From Multifurca ochricompacta (taxonomy: Eukaryota > Basidiomycota > Agaricomycetes > Russulales > Russulaceae), in contig WTXG01000071.1 in NCBI GenBank assembly GCA_022496185.1, positions 99,882-163,881 on the forward strand: a stretch of 64,000 nt of DNA, given 5' to 3'. The translations under genes were made by a program, and so were the position numbers. The first letter of the stretch is position 1; each line of letters begins with the position of its first letter. The notes beneath the pieces were generated by a model. The model saw nothing but the letters and a program-made list of their open reading frames with translations, searched no databases and was not told the origin of the DNA. This document shows positions 32,849 to 45,116 of the stretch, piece after piece.

Positions 32849-35800
32849 ATGTCCCAGAACCAACCTACTGCCACATCCAATTCCCACTTCCAATCCATTT
32901 TAGATCATGCATTGAAAGCGTACAAGAAGCAAACAAAGAGAGATCTTATCGCACATCCGCTAGCCGTCCAATTCCAATCATGCGACTCTCCTACCGCAAT
33001 TATCGCCATACTTCAGAACCAGGTCCAGGAGTTTGATCAATCACGAGGCAGTGACGAAAAGTGGAACAAAAGGCTCAGCCCAACCATAAATGTGCTCTAT
33101 GCATTTTCTGCGACCCTCGGAGAAGGGGTTGGCCTAGTAAGTCTCAAGACGATATATATCTTCTGACCTTCGTGCTCAACTGTCTGCCCTACAGGTATTT
33201 TCGCCCGCGAAAGTGATATTTGCTGGAATCGGCGTCCTCCTCTTAGTGAGCATCTCATGCCCTTTATATTATTCTGCGTTCTGAAATCTGTTAGGCGGCA
33301 AAAGATGTGAGCGGCAGCCAAGAAGCTCTCAGTAACCTGTTCGAGCGTGTACGGAAGTACCTCCGACTGCGGCAATGACCGATATAATCGTGAAGATCAT
33401 GGCCGAAGTGCTTGGTGTCCTTGCTCTGGCAACCAAAGAGATTAAACAAGGATCAGCAAGTGAGTTTATTTACAGTGAGATATAAACTTTGACAGGTTTC
33501 GTTCAGAAAAATATTTGAAGAAATTGGCAGGAAGGACGGATATTGAAGATTCGCTTGGAAGGCTGGACAAATTGACGCATGACGAGGCTCTAATGGCGAC
33601 GGCGCAGCTTCTGAAGCTCGCACACAACGTTGATAACAAGGTCACGGGTGTTGATGACAAAGTTAAGGTAGTCATCGAGGGTGCGTACGGCATTTGACCA
33701 TGTCTTGAGCTATGGTAACCGTAGATGTGGATAGACGGCAGGGAAGCGAAAGTGGCGGCAAAGGAGGCCAAAGTAATTATGCAACAAACGGCCAACACTG
33801 TAGATCAAGTCAAAAGTTCGTATTTCCCTTTTTTTCTGACCGTAGAGGCTCAAGTGTATTTATTCTTAACAGGAAATCAACTGCGCCAAGATCTTCGAAG
33901 ATGGCTCTCTCCACCTGACCCATCTATAAATCATAACATCGCCCGCGGTGCTCATCACACTGGAACGGCCTCTTGGTTCTTCCAAGGTAGCATCTTCAAC
34001 AATTGGAAGTCATCTGGCTCACTGTTATGGGTCCACGGAAAGCGTACGCTCCCTTACCGTTTATGACTTGGATCTCCTTGACGACGCCGCACTTCCGTAG
34101 CGGGGTCAGGGAAAAGCATCCTTTGGTTAGTGAATCTTCAGTCAGTAGCTAATTTCAGGGGAGAATTCATGTCACTCGTCAGCTCCACGATCATCCAGGA
34201 CATCGAATTAATATGCAAGGCAGGATTGGCTTTTATGGCGTATTTCTATTTCGACTTTAGGGATACCGCCAAACAAAATCGCCACAATCTGCTTCCCTCG
34301 CTTCTAATTCAATTTGCTGAATGGTCCGATCCTTGTTGCGCCATACTCTCTCGTATCTATTCTGAACACGGCGGTGGGACACGACAACCCAGCGATGAGA
34401 TTTTAATCCAATGCCTAAAAGAGATGATTTTAATCCCGGATCAATTTCATAAGTATATTGTTGTGGATGCGCTAGACGAATGCTCGAACACATCTGGCAT
34501 GCCAACACCGCGAGAACAGGTCCTTGACCTCGTCAAGGATCTCGTTGGTCTTTCCTTCCCAAATCTTCATGTATGCGTCACAAGTCGCCCAGAGATCGAC
34601 ATAAGATCTTCCCTTGAACCTATCACCTCTCTCCATGTGTCACTTCACGACCAAAGTGGGCAGAAGGAGGATGTCATCCAATATGTCAGTTCCGTCGTTC
34701 AATCTGACACAAAAATGCGCAGATGGAGACAGGAAGATAAGAACATCGTTGTTGAGACCCTATCCGAGAGGGCCGACGGAATGTAAGGCCATTTATGTAC
34801 TATTATTACACTTGCTTACAGTATGAAGCAGGTTTCGATGGGTTTTCTGTCAGTTGGAAACTCTCCGGCACTGTCTTCCACCAAGTGTTCGACGTATACT
34901 CGAGGAATTGCCAGAAACCCTAGATGAAACGTACGAACGAATATTGAACGATATCAACAAAGCGAACAGGGATCACGCTCATCGTCTCTTACAATGTCTC
35001 ACGGTCGCCGTACGGCTACTACGTGTGGATGAACTTGCAGAGATACTTGCAGTTGACTTTGGCTCTGGGAAAGGAGTAATTCCAAAGTTAAATTCGGATT
35101 GGCGATGGGAGGACCAGGAACAGGCAGTACTTTCCACGTGCTCCAGTTTGATAGCCGTTGTGGATGACAGCGGCACGCAAGTGGTCCAGTTTTCGCACTT
35201 TTCGGTCAAGGAATTTTTGACGTCGAGTCGGCTTGCGATTTCAAATGGAGATGCGTCGCGATATCATATTTCCTTCGAGCCAGCTCACACCATCCTCGCG
35301 CAAGCTTGCTTAGGTGTTCTACTGCGATTGAACGATCAGGTTGACATGGAAAGCATGGACAGCAGGTTTCCGTTGGCTGTATATGCTGCTCAACATTGGG
35401 TTGATCATGCGCAATTTGGGAGTGTGTCATCGCGAATAAGCGAGGGGATGAAGGATATCTTTGACCCGGACAAACTACATTTTTCTGCATGGCTTCGGCT
35501 GCACAATATAGACAAAGGCTGGGGCAATTCCTTCGATCGGATCAAATCTGCAAAACCCAAAGAAGTTACCCTGTACTATTCCCCCCTGTGCGGTTTCCGT
35601 GATCTATCGGAGGAGATGATAATGAAGAATCCAGCTCATGTTAATGCCATGTGTAGTAACCAATCGACACCGCTGGTTGGGGCACTGAAGAGGGGACACC
35701 TAGACGTTGCAGCGTTGTTGTACGAAAAGGGTGCAAGCTTGGATATGCATGGCAACAGGAACAGGACCCTACTACATGCAGCATCGATGGACGGACCTGT

Positions 35801-36332
35801 AGAGACTGCGCGTTGGCTACTCGACCATGGCGTAGATGTGAATGCACAGCAGGTTGATGGCTGGAATGCATTGCATCTGGCGGCAACCAACGGACACCTT
35901 GAGATCGTCAGTATGTTACTGCAGCGCGGTGCACCCGTCAATTCCAAGGCAAATGATGGCTGGACTGCGCTGCATGGGGCGGCAAATAATGGTCACCTCG
36001 AGATTACACAGTTTTTACTGGAACATGGTGCAGAGTTGAACGCGCAAGATAGGAACCTCGATACTCCATTGTACCGGGCGATAGGGAACCACAGTGTGGA
36101 GTTATTATTGAAGCACGGAGCAGACGCAAATATAAAGGATAAGGCCGGCCGGACTCCGTTGCACCTGGCAGCACGCGAAGGGTTTCTCGAACATGCTCGC
36201 CTGCTTCTTGATCACGGTGCGAGCATAGAAGCGGAGGATAACGAAGGTCGTACCCCGTTCCGAGTCGCGTCGAACGAAAATAATCGCAACGTCGTGAAGT
36301 TTCTTTCAGAACGCGGTGCCAAGGGAGGATAA
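32849..36332 (+). CDS. NACHT-ankyrin NLR-like protein
   Basis: A STAND-type NTPase related to fungal NLRs, which sense non-self or stress. The N-terminal helical region starts MSQNQPTATS and is split by several small introns (exons 32849-33136, 33195-33245, 33295-...). Walker A (GKPGSGKSIL) is assembled across a 57-nt intron ending at CGTAG 34100. Walker B is KYIVVDALDEC. A winged-helix-like region follows, then about seven ankyrin repeats from 35640 (NQSTPLVGALKRGHLDVAAL to NNRNVVKFLSERGA), ending at TAA 36330-36332. Introns also lie at 34127-34183 and 34785-34832. In the N-terminal part the frame shifts near 33352 (VRK then VPPTAAM), with a short stretch missing against usual relatives, so the protein may be impaired. 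It sits between two copies of a duplicated block. Confidence 0.85.
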
Positions 36333-36572
36333 TCTAAGTATCTACATGTCTTAAAGGACAGAGTAATCAGAGCGGATTATCTTATACGTATTTTAGTATG
36401 TACGGGGCCAACACGGTACAAGAATGAATAACTTCTTACTGTGGCCGGCTGGCATTGTTTTGTTCCATCTTTTGTTTTTTCTCTTCCTGCTTCTTGAATG
36501 GGTACAGTAGCACGCTCTTTGTTCATTCACGAAAAGGACACACAGGATGCTGATACCTCAAAGAGCCTATCT
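36333..36572. other. 3' flank of the NACHT-ankyrin gene
   Basis: Non-coding; no repeat recognised before the foldback element. Confidence 0.5.
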
Positions 36573-36886
36573 ATTGAGCTGGGAATAGATCAGAGTAGGC
36601 CAGACCAGATCAGAGGTGACTGGTGTTGGCAGTGCAAGATGATACTTACACTTGTTTTTTATGATTAAATACAATCCTTATGATCACAGCACAGCACACT
36701 CCTTAAATACTATAAAGAGCATGCTGTGCTATGGTCATAAAGGATTGTGTCTTAATCATAAGTAATCATAATAAACAAGTGGAATGTCAGTAAGTATATT
36801 ACAATGTCCACTTAAGTCCATCTTGCACTGGCAACTCAAGTCACCTCTGATCCAATCCAGCCTACTCTGATCCATTACTGGCTCAA
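36573..36886. mobile_element. Foldback MITE
   Basis: About 310 bp forming an imperfect hairpin. The left arm contains GATCAGAGTAGGC and GATCAGAGGTGACT; the right arm contains their reverse complements, and the AATCCTTATGATCA-like centre folds as well. No coding sequence. It is a typical non-autonomous foldback element; the family is unknown. Confidence 0.7.
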
Positions 36887-36959
36887 CAAAAACTAGATTA
36901 TAAGTGCTCTAAATTCAGGAGAGGCAATAGCTGGCTGTTTCATGCTCAACACCTGAGCC

Positions 36960-37332
36960 ATCCTTACACCAATACACAAGCGCGCTGTCGCCATGTGACG
37001 TAGAGTATCCCGGCGTGCGCGCGATTTCGCTTGCACTGGGCTTCCTCCCCACGCAGTTGTCCAGGACATCCAATGCTGGTGAACCCCCTGATACAGCTGC
37101 CCTCCCTGCGGCGACGATGCTGTACCTCACCTCTGGTCGTGCAGACTGGCTGTCTAGAAGGTCTGAACATTTCATTTTACGTGAGAGTGAGATGTTTTTT
37201 TTGGAGCTCACTTGCTGGGCTGTCAGATATTATTCCGCGAATTGGGACATATCAGAGGTAGAACGCGATTGGAAGGATTTGGTCGTCGAGAAGGGTGGGC
37301 TTGTGAATAAACTGTGGATTCCCCGTGCCTGA
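36960..37332 (+). pseudogene. Duplicated end of SDR paralogue 2
   Basis: Nearly identical to 25793-26157: the end of intron 4, exon 5 (AISLALGFLPTQLSRTSNAG..LTSGRADWL) and exon 6 (NWDISEVERDWKDLVV) to the TGA. Exons 1-4 are absent. It marks the left edge of the second copy of the duplicated block. Confidence 0.85.
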
Positions 37333-37827
37333 GTGAGTGTCGAGGTCTTAATGGGTTGCTCTACATTATTGGTACACTCCGAGGCATACATACCATCCCA
37401 AGCTGAAACATTTGTTATCATAGGGACTCGATGTGCTTGACCTGGAGAAAAAAGAAGGTCTTACGAAGTCGCTGTAAAATCCATTGTGCCCTGGCGGGTC
37501 ATGGGTGAACACTTCAGATTCGTGTAAGCGTGCGTGAGAATGTGAGTGAGCGAGAATGAGAGCGAGCGAGAATGAGAGCGCACGCGGTCATGTGATTTAA
37601 ATGTTACCTTTAATAAGATAAGATATGAGATGAGACTCGTTTATCAAACCTTGGAAGGCGTCACTTACATATAGAACGCTTCCATATATTATAATCCGTA
37701 CCCGTACATTGCATTTGGTTGTCACTGGTCACTTGGTCACAAATCATCGGACATGAGGTGGTGTTTTAAAGTCGTATTCGTGCGATAAGCTTCAACCCGT
37801 TTTTTCACCTGCCGACAACCCCCCACC

Positions 37828-39141
37828 ATGTCCCTCGATAACATCATAGGTTTTGATGAGAACCTCCCCGTATCTTATCACAACGAGTACGCACTCAGAT
37901 TTCCTCATCATTTATCCCCAGATGAAGCATTTCTCTCACCACACCTTCATCACAGTGTCTATTCTGCCATCGATCCCAAGCCACTGTACGCCTCGCAATC
38001 GTATAAAGGCAAGGTCGTTCTCGTTACTGGTGCATCGCGTGGGATTGGGCAAGAGACAGCTTTGCAGTATGCACGGGCGGGTGCTTCACTTGCCATAGTA
38101 GCGCGCAACGAAGAATCCCTCAATGAGACGAGGGACGCGATCCTATCTGCCGCACCGGAGGTCGCCGTACTGACTTTGGCCGCGGACGTACGAGAGGCGA
38201 AGGGCGCGGAAGCGGCAGTGCAAAAAGTACTTGAGCGGTTCGAAAGGCTGGATATACTCATCGCCAACGCTGGTTCATATCCGTTCTGGGCACCTGTAAG
38301 AAGAAAAAAAAATAGTGTTGTTGTTCTGTCGTGGTCCCCTTTTTTCTGATTCAAGGCCGTTTCTTTCTTTTTTTTTTTAGCACTCAACAAGAAGGACCCG
38401 GATGCGTGGTGGACCTCTTTCGAGGTCAACATCCGCGGGGTATTCAATTTTATCTGGTGAGTTGCAGTGCGCTCTCAATCCGGCGACGGGGAGGCCGTAC
38501 GCACCGCTCCACTCGACTGACGTCATCATTCATTCCCAAGCGCTGCGATCCCCGCATTGGAAAAGGGGCAAGGGTACATAGTAGCGCTCTCCTCGTCGGC
38601 GCACAGCTGCGCATCCCAGGAAGCAGCGACGCGAACATATCCAAGCACGCTGTGAATCGCCTAGTCGAGTTTGTAACGCTTGGTAGGACACTCTTTTTTT
38701 TCTGCAACGAGCTGCTGCAGAAAGAGATGATTAATTGTGCTCGGGGTGCGTTGGTTTAGAATATCCTAGCGTGCGTGCGTTCGCTCTTGCGCCTGGCTTC
38801 GTCCCTACACGCCTGGCCGCGGAGGCCCAAGCTGGTGACGCGTCAGACACACCCGCGCTTGCTGCGGCGACGATGCTCTATCTCACTTCTGGACGTGCGG
38901 ATTGGCTCTCCGGAAGGTTCGTACCGGCTATTTCATGGATGGGGCACTTTTTCTTTCTTTCTTTCTTTTGCTTCCTTTATTTCTTTTTATTTTCGTTCTT
39001 TGTCGATTTTAACTGTCACCGAACCCGGGCGCCAGGTTTTACTCCGCGAACTGGGATATTGCTGAGGTGGAGCGTGATTGGAAGGACTTGATCGTTCAAA
39101 AGGGAGGACTCATAAACAAGTTGTACATCCCTAGTGTCTAG
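37828..39141 (+). pseudogene. Short-chain dehydrogenase paralogue 4 (near-intact)
   Basis: Exon 1 is 37828-37886, exon 2 is 37956-38295, and further exons extend to TAG 39139-39141. TGASRGIGQE, the ADVREAKGAEAAV region and NAG are present. The active-site stretch reads SDANISKHAVNRLVEF: the YxxxK Tyr is Ala, with Lys kept. Two single-base deletions against its sister copies (GGTTCATA for GGATTCATA near 38270, and TCCTCGTCGG near 38592) shift the frame. It is the best-preserved of the MSLDNIIGF-type pair. Whether the deletions are real or sequencing errors cannot be told from one sequence. Confidence 0.75.
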
Positions 39142-40040
39142 GTGACATCTTTCAGCTTTTTTCTCTGTAATAACATGCGTCATTCATTCGTTATACGGAA
39201 TGAAGTAAAGGTTTGAGACTGCGATTAGAGAGTGGCATTCAAGTTGGCATGTGTGATAATGATGACTCACGTGACCTGACGCTTTGACCAGGTTTCTCCA
39301 CAATTGGGCCTGACCTAAGTTCAATTTGAATTCGACACGCCTGACTGTGGGCGTGACGCTCGCCACTCTTCTCTCTTTATTGTACCTGACCTCCCCCCCT
39401 CTTTTTTCCTTCTCGGAAAACGGAATCAACCTGGTCATATTGGAGTTCAATCAACAAAACAGTTGTTGCCCACGTCATGTCTGGCGGGTGTGACCCATAC
39501 TTCACACAGGAAAAGGCAACCACGCAGACTATATCACCCCCACGTGTGGGCATTTTTATTACAACCCTGGAATCTGATCGGCTGGTTGTCATTAATGGCC
39601 CGAAACCGGATTGGATTGTTAAAATCCCCGCAGCGTGTGTATATATACCGCTCGGTGCTGACTGCCAGCAAAAGGTAATGGAGAGGAACAGAGGTGGATA
39701 CACCAACAAGAGGTAATATACCCATGATGATTAAACTGAGCGGAATTTGGTCTCCAAGAACTCCATGTCCGTGTCTGCCAGACATAACCTTAACCTTGCT
39801 GTGCTGGCAATTGTAGTAGCGCTGCTTGCGGTCACGCTCAAAAACACGTGTTCTTCATCCTTTCATCCTGTTCTCAAAAGAACGTCGTCGTCGCACGCTA
39901 AAATTGACGATTTATCATCTTAAGGACAAGCCGACTGTATTGTGTATAAGCAAGTGAACTTCAAGACCACAAAGTGACAGAACAGAATGTATGAAATGTG
40001 AGAAAATCATGCCCAAAAATTGATGTCGAAGCATGGCAAG
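39142..40040. repeat. Duplicated intergenic segment, copy 2
   Basis: Matches 29709-31030 without the LINE fragment. It contains the same landmarks (GTCATGTCTGGCGGGTGTGA at 39474, GATGTCGAAGCATGGCAAG at 40022). The part from about 39750 also matches the inverted right arm ending near 47677. No gene. Confidence 0.75.
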
Positions 40041-40338
40041 TGTTACGGTTTCCTAGTACACATGACTGATGATTTATCTATCCTTTTCTTTTCCCTCTCC
40101 TCTTTCTTTATTGATTACATTCCTGACATTTTCACTATGATGATCTTGCTCTAGGCAGTGAGATCAACGCTTTGTGACTCTATCTTGTTTTGAGCTCCTG
40201 TATCTACAGGCTTCGTTGACCCAGGAATCCGATTCTTTTCTTGCTTCAGCCTTGGGTGCTCAAAGCATTGTCTCATCATCAGAACTGTCAGATCTATTTT
40301 GACATTGAATCCATGCAGAACGGTTAGCCACCGTAACA
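40041..40338 (+). repeat. Solo LTR with GCAAG target duplication
   Basis: 298 bp bounded by TGTTACGG and CCGTAACA (8-bp inverted repeat) and flanked by GCAAG at 40036-40040 and 40339-40343. The sister copies of this segment (near 30950 and 47390) lack it, so it inserted after the duplication. It is related in layout to the 31639 LTR. Confidence 0.9.
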
Positions 40339-40714
40339 GCAAGTGTAATCCACTGTAATCCCCCATCTGTCATCTGTCATCCAAGCAAATGCGATATTGA
40401 GTAAAGCGTAGAGGTAGAGCTTTGCCTAATACTGAACTAAAGTGTTAGTGTAGGACCCTTGACCCAGCACACGGCATGAAGGCATATGGGCAGTGGTTGA
40501 GGTAGAGGATTACCTTGTATAGGACACGAGAAGCAGGAAACGTTGAGTTGAGTTGATTGTTGAAAAGTTGAAAAGTTTCAGCCGCCGTGGGGGGAAGAGT
40601 GAGTGACGTCACGTTACCAGCGAGATTTGTGACTAGGCACACGGAAGTATAAGAATCGTGGAGGATCCGATCTTATCTTTCACAAGCACCTACTCTCAGT
40701 GGTCACATTTCAAT

Positions 40715-41533
40715 ATGTCCTTTAAACTTTACAGTACCTCCTTTTCCGATTGCACACGCCGCATAACCCTCGTCGCCAAAGAGCGCAACATCCCATACGA
40801 ATTTGTTCCCGTTGACTTTAAGTTATCCGAGCAGAAGACACCGGCTCATCTTGAGCATAATCCCTTTGGCCAGGTGCCATACATCCAGGTGCGCCATTGT
40901 GAAACCTCTCCGGATCTTACCCCGTATGAACCTAATCTGCCCTCGGACCGTTTAGCAAGACGATGGATTCGAGCTCTACGAGTCCCGCGCTATTGGCCGT
41001 TACCTCGCCACCCAAGGGTCTGGTCCAGAGCTGATCCCCACTGACCCCATCGCATATGCCAAATTCGAACAGGCCGCCAGCGTTGAATATTCACAGTTCG
41101 ACCCCATCGCTGCCGGCATCGCCACGGAAAAGGTATTTAAGCTTCGCCGTGGCCTGGAGACCAATGAGGAGCGTGTTAAGGAACTGGTTCCTCTCCTCGG
41201 CTTTAAACTCGACGGTTATGAGATTATCTTGAGCAAGCAAAAGTACCTTGCCGGTAATGTGCGTTTGTGTGAAATTTCGTTTTTTCGTCAATCGCCGGAT
41301 ATTGATGGTGTTCTTGCTCTGCAGGAACTTACCCTCGCGATCTATACCACTTGCCTTATGGTACCATCGTCTTTGAAAATTTGATTTTAAATATCTAGAG
41401 AGTCGTCCGAACCTACGGAGGTGAGCGACAGGACAGTGCTTTGGTTGTGATGATGCTGACGAAAGTGTGTGTTAGATGGTGGAATGATATCTCGTCCAGG
41501 GAATCGTGGAAGGCTGTGAAGGGTAGTGCTTAA
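40715..41533 (+). pseudogene. Glutathione S-transferase copy A (two 1-nt deletions)
   Basis: Inverted copy of the intact gene at 46070-46898. Exons 40715-40888, 40956-41258, 41325-41420 and 41476-41533 follow the same plan. The thioredoxin-fold half (MSFKLYSTSFSDCTRRITLV, NPFGQVPYIQ) and the linker DDGFELYESRAIGRYL are in frame. Exon 3 has lost a G (GCGATC for GCGGATC, near 41340) and one further base (GAAAATTTG for GAAACATTTG, near 41375), so the C-terminal 35 residues are out of frame. The fold resembles fungal phi-type GSTs. Confidence 0.85.
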
Positions 41534-42896
41534 GTGTATACAGGCATAGTGAGAAACCCACTAAACGTTGTATGTCGTAACGTTAGGTCGGAACTCATGT
41601 TCATTGAATGATGAATGAAACGCTCGGACGATGGACGAAGGAAATCCGCCCGATGTCTTTCCTATCATTGAGCCCCGCTCTCACTGCGGGAATAATCCAG
41701 AATTGGCAGCAGCTGTTGAATCGATTCGCAACTTGCCAAGGACTTCGGCTGAGAAGTTAGATACTTGTAGAAGTTTATTCGTGAGCTTCCCTCAACAACG
41801 GCGTTCAGGACTCTCCGGGGGTTGGATGTCTTTCTTCACTTGGCAACAGCGTTTACTTTTTTTTCGACGTATGATTTGTCATCTCATCCACATCAATTTG
41901 TTTCGCGAGGACTGAACGCTTTGCAAAGCTCAGCATGATGGGAGGGTAGTTGGGACTTTGTATGTAAGTAACTGAGTTCCTGGAATGCCTAAAATGACAT
42001 ACAAAAATGGAATTTGTAATCTTCCTGATGACTTGGCCCATGAATTACATCATCATCGCCCACCGTCAGACTGTCTCACATATGGAAGTAGCCCGAGCTG
42101 CCATACTCACCAATTAATGTTTGCATGGTACGTATGAAGCGACGAAAGTGAATGTTATCTCCTAAACAACAACAGTTGGGGAATGTATACACCATGTTTC
42201 GTTTTCTTGGACTTGGACGAAGATCTTTTTAAAAGGCAGTCCACTGGGATCCGAGAAGGTTTCACCAAGCAGCCATCGCTACCGTGGTACTGGCCTCCAA
42301 TCTATTTATTATCGCCTTGCTCCAGGTTCGTGATTCATGTTGTAAGGATTAAGGATAGCTTAGGCTTCTTACGCCTAAAACCCACTTTCTCCCACCACTT
42401 CTGGCTGAACCTGTTTCCTGTCTCTTCCATTAAAATTGCTGGTAATAGAATTTCTGACATTAATTTGACTTTATTTTTAGAGACTCTGATCTCATACAAA
42501 TGCGATTGATGCATGGCACGAACAATTTACTTTAGGCTTTTAGACGGTGCGTGTTCCGGGCCGCTTGCCCGTTCATTCTTTTACAACTGGTTTTTTTCAT
42601 CTACCGTGAGAGGCGAGATGAACGCACGGTTTCACTCTCTTTCTTAATTCTGTTTTATACCACGCGCCTAGGTCTCTCCACAAGTATATAAAGGTTCATA
42701 CTTTGCTTGGAGTAGGATCAGCCAGCAAAAGCAGAATCAATCAGTGATTCTCTCTGTCTCACCTTCTCTTGAGTTCTGCACAACTTTTCTCAACAACGAC
42801 AAACACAAGGTCAAACGGAACCAGCAGCAGCGAGCCAGAAAAAAGTCTTGGACGTATTCAACACACCGACACATTCGGTGTATCTAGCATTATCGA
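41534..42896. repeat. Left-arm copy of the GST/CFAS intergenic region
   Basis: Mirrors 45117-46069, including the TATATAAAG promoter box (about 42687) and the first bases of the CFAS-like transcript. The match stops at about 42896, so only the promoter and leader of that gene were copied. Local indels are present (for example near 41850-42180). An open frame at 41631-41915 is not conserved in the mirror copy and is not called. Confidence 0.75.
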
Positions 42897-43058
42897 CACA
42901 TCAGCACTATGAGCATTTCTATTTTTATTCTTGGTCAGCATGGCTACCCACATTGCAGGCGTCGATAACATTATCTATTTTCCAGCTCTGACCCACTACT
43001 CTTGTGCTAAAAATGGCCCAGGTCCGCTATCTCGAAAAATGTAATGACCACAAGTTGT

Positions 43059-44994
43059 TTATGCTTGTACAACCCGAGTGAATGTGAACATATGGGAAGA
43101 AATCCACCCCCACTCCAACCCCACAGCCGTATAAGCAAAGAGGTAGCGCCACTTCCTGCGGAACAATTCGAACGCTTCGGGATCTCTTGCCACAGAGGGA
43201 AAGTCCCTGACAAGCAATTCAGGAGTGACATTTTTACAAAGCGCCTGTCCCATTCCCTGAGGGTCCTCGCATAATCTGTCGCTCGAGTTTTTTTTACGTG
43301 TTCCGAGTGAGAACTACAATAACTTACAGCGACCATGGTTCTCCACGCCATTAATGGTGAGGCGACCCTGCGACCCTGCATTCGCGGCAAGTATAATAGC
43401 TGTTGGGGATGGAAGACTCCCATTCGGCCAAAAATATTTCCTCGCGAAGTCCTTGGCCCTACGGGAAAAAAAAGGAAGAAAAAGACATTAAATCAAGACA
43501 AATGAGAATGAGGATATTGCTTACTGGTATTGTGTATATTTCGCTTCCGGGAGGGTCGAGCAAGTCACAACAGCGACGGCATCTCTCGACTTCAGCGCCT
43601 TATCCACAGCTTTGAAGTAAGTCTGGTAATACTTATTAAACGAATACTCTTGTCAGCTTTTGACCCCTGCCAAGAGCGGAGGTTCATTCAACCTTTGTGC
43701 CAACGTGCTATGAGGGCGTATTCAATACCAATGAGCTATTTTTCCGATAAACACCGGGGGGAGGGGGTTTGACTTACCTCCAGCATCTCAACGCTTACAA
43801 GCGCATCAAACTTTTTTTCAAACTCAGGAGGGATTTCACGGTAATCCATGAGATGAACCCGAACGAGATCTTGCAGGCCAGCTTCGCATATGCGTTCCTC
43901 CGCTAGTCTTTTCTGTTCGATCGATAGCGTGATTGTGTCTACTTGACATCCATAGGTTCGGGCCGCCTGTGGGACATCAAACGAATGAGTTGGCCATGCA
44001 GCCATAAGATTAACAATGCCCCCCATCGAACCTCTATTGCCAGACCTCCCCAGCCAGACCCAAATTCTAGGACACGGTGTCCAGGTTTGACGCGTGCCTT
44101 CCGAAGAACGTGATGAATCTTCCGTAACTGCGCCGCCTCAAGGTCTACACCCAGTAGATTATCCTGGACACCGTCACCCTCATCGTCGTTCCACAGGGCA
44201 CTCGAGTACATCATTTCTTTGCTCAAGAAGGCCTAGCATGAGACAAGTGGTTAGCAGCTTTCAGTGGTATGGATCAGTGATAGCCCCCCCCCCAAGGAGA
44301 GTGTACCTTGTAAAGTTCATTTGACAGGTCATAACTGGCGACAGCATTGAGCCGGGACTGAGTGCGGGTCTGTCCGAAGAGTGCATTGGATAAGCCAGAC
44401 ACTGCGGAAGTGAATCGGTTGAACAGGGAGTTGAGACCGGTCATTCTAGACTCATTCTCGAGCCAGAGCTGGAAGACAGATAATGTTATCGACGCCTGGA
44501 ATGTGGGCGGCCATGCCGACCAAGAATAAAAATAAAAATGCTCACGTTCATTACATTTCTAAATTGTCCGAATCAAGTTTTATATCCCCGATCACGTACG
44601 CTTCGCCGACTGTAAAAGATAGTCTCGTGTCATTGGGGATTCATCTGGCTAGAAGTGGACACAAATACGAACAACCTAGATCACCATGACTGATTGCCTC
44701 AAGTTGTCAGTCAACCGCTGAGTAAGGGTAAAGACAAAGGCATACAGAATTATTCGGTTCCAGAAAGAATCGTTCAGAACAGTGATGTGAACGCGGCTTG
44801 CGCCATCTTTGGAAGACCCAAAACGATGAACCACTCCAGATTCTTCAATCTCCAAGTATCCAACTTCAACAGCTCGCTGGAGAGTTGTCAAAATCAAGTT
44901 CCTGGCTATCGAATATTTAGCACATATGAACCCATGTTAGCCTCAGCAAAATGCAAGGGAGGAGGTAAAGCAACTGACCAAAGGAAGTAAACAT
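43059..44994 (-). CDS. Cyclopropane-fatty-acyl-phospholipid synthase-like methyltransferase
   Basis: An SAM-dependent enzyme of the CFAS/mycolic-acid-synthase family, which methylenates or methylates lipid acyl chains. In minus-strand order: ATG 44994 (MFTSF, first intron), ARNLILTTLQRAVEVGYLEI, GEAYVIGDIKLDSD, WLENESRMTGLNSLFNRFTS, LNAVASYDLSNELYKAFLSK, VLEFGSGWGGLAIE (SAM-binding), DTITLSIEQKRLAEERI, VSVEMLEAVDKALKSRDAVA and TLREWDRRF, ending at TAA 43059. At least six introns fit GT-AG. Near 43228 the frame shifts after RRFVK, where one A seems missing from a run, so the last 55 residues need a correction. The 5' end is uncertain; a longer open frame continues upstream. Confidence 0.8.
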
Positions 44995-45116
44995 TGTACA
45001 ATCGTGGGACAGTGGGAGTTCGTTGCGGAGAGGAGTCCAGGGAGAGAGAGAGGAGAGTTCAATGTTGATGATAACACCGAATGGCAGAATACTGGTGCGA
45101 TAGATGCCGAAAACGT

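Noticed and set aside
41631..41915. 94-codon open frame in the left arm of the inverted duplication
   Set aside because: The mirror copy near 45850-45990 does not keep this frame, so it is probably chance.
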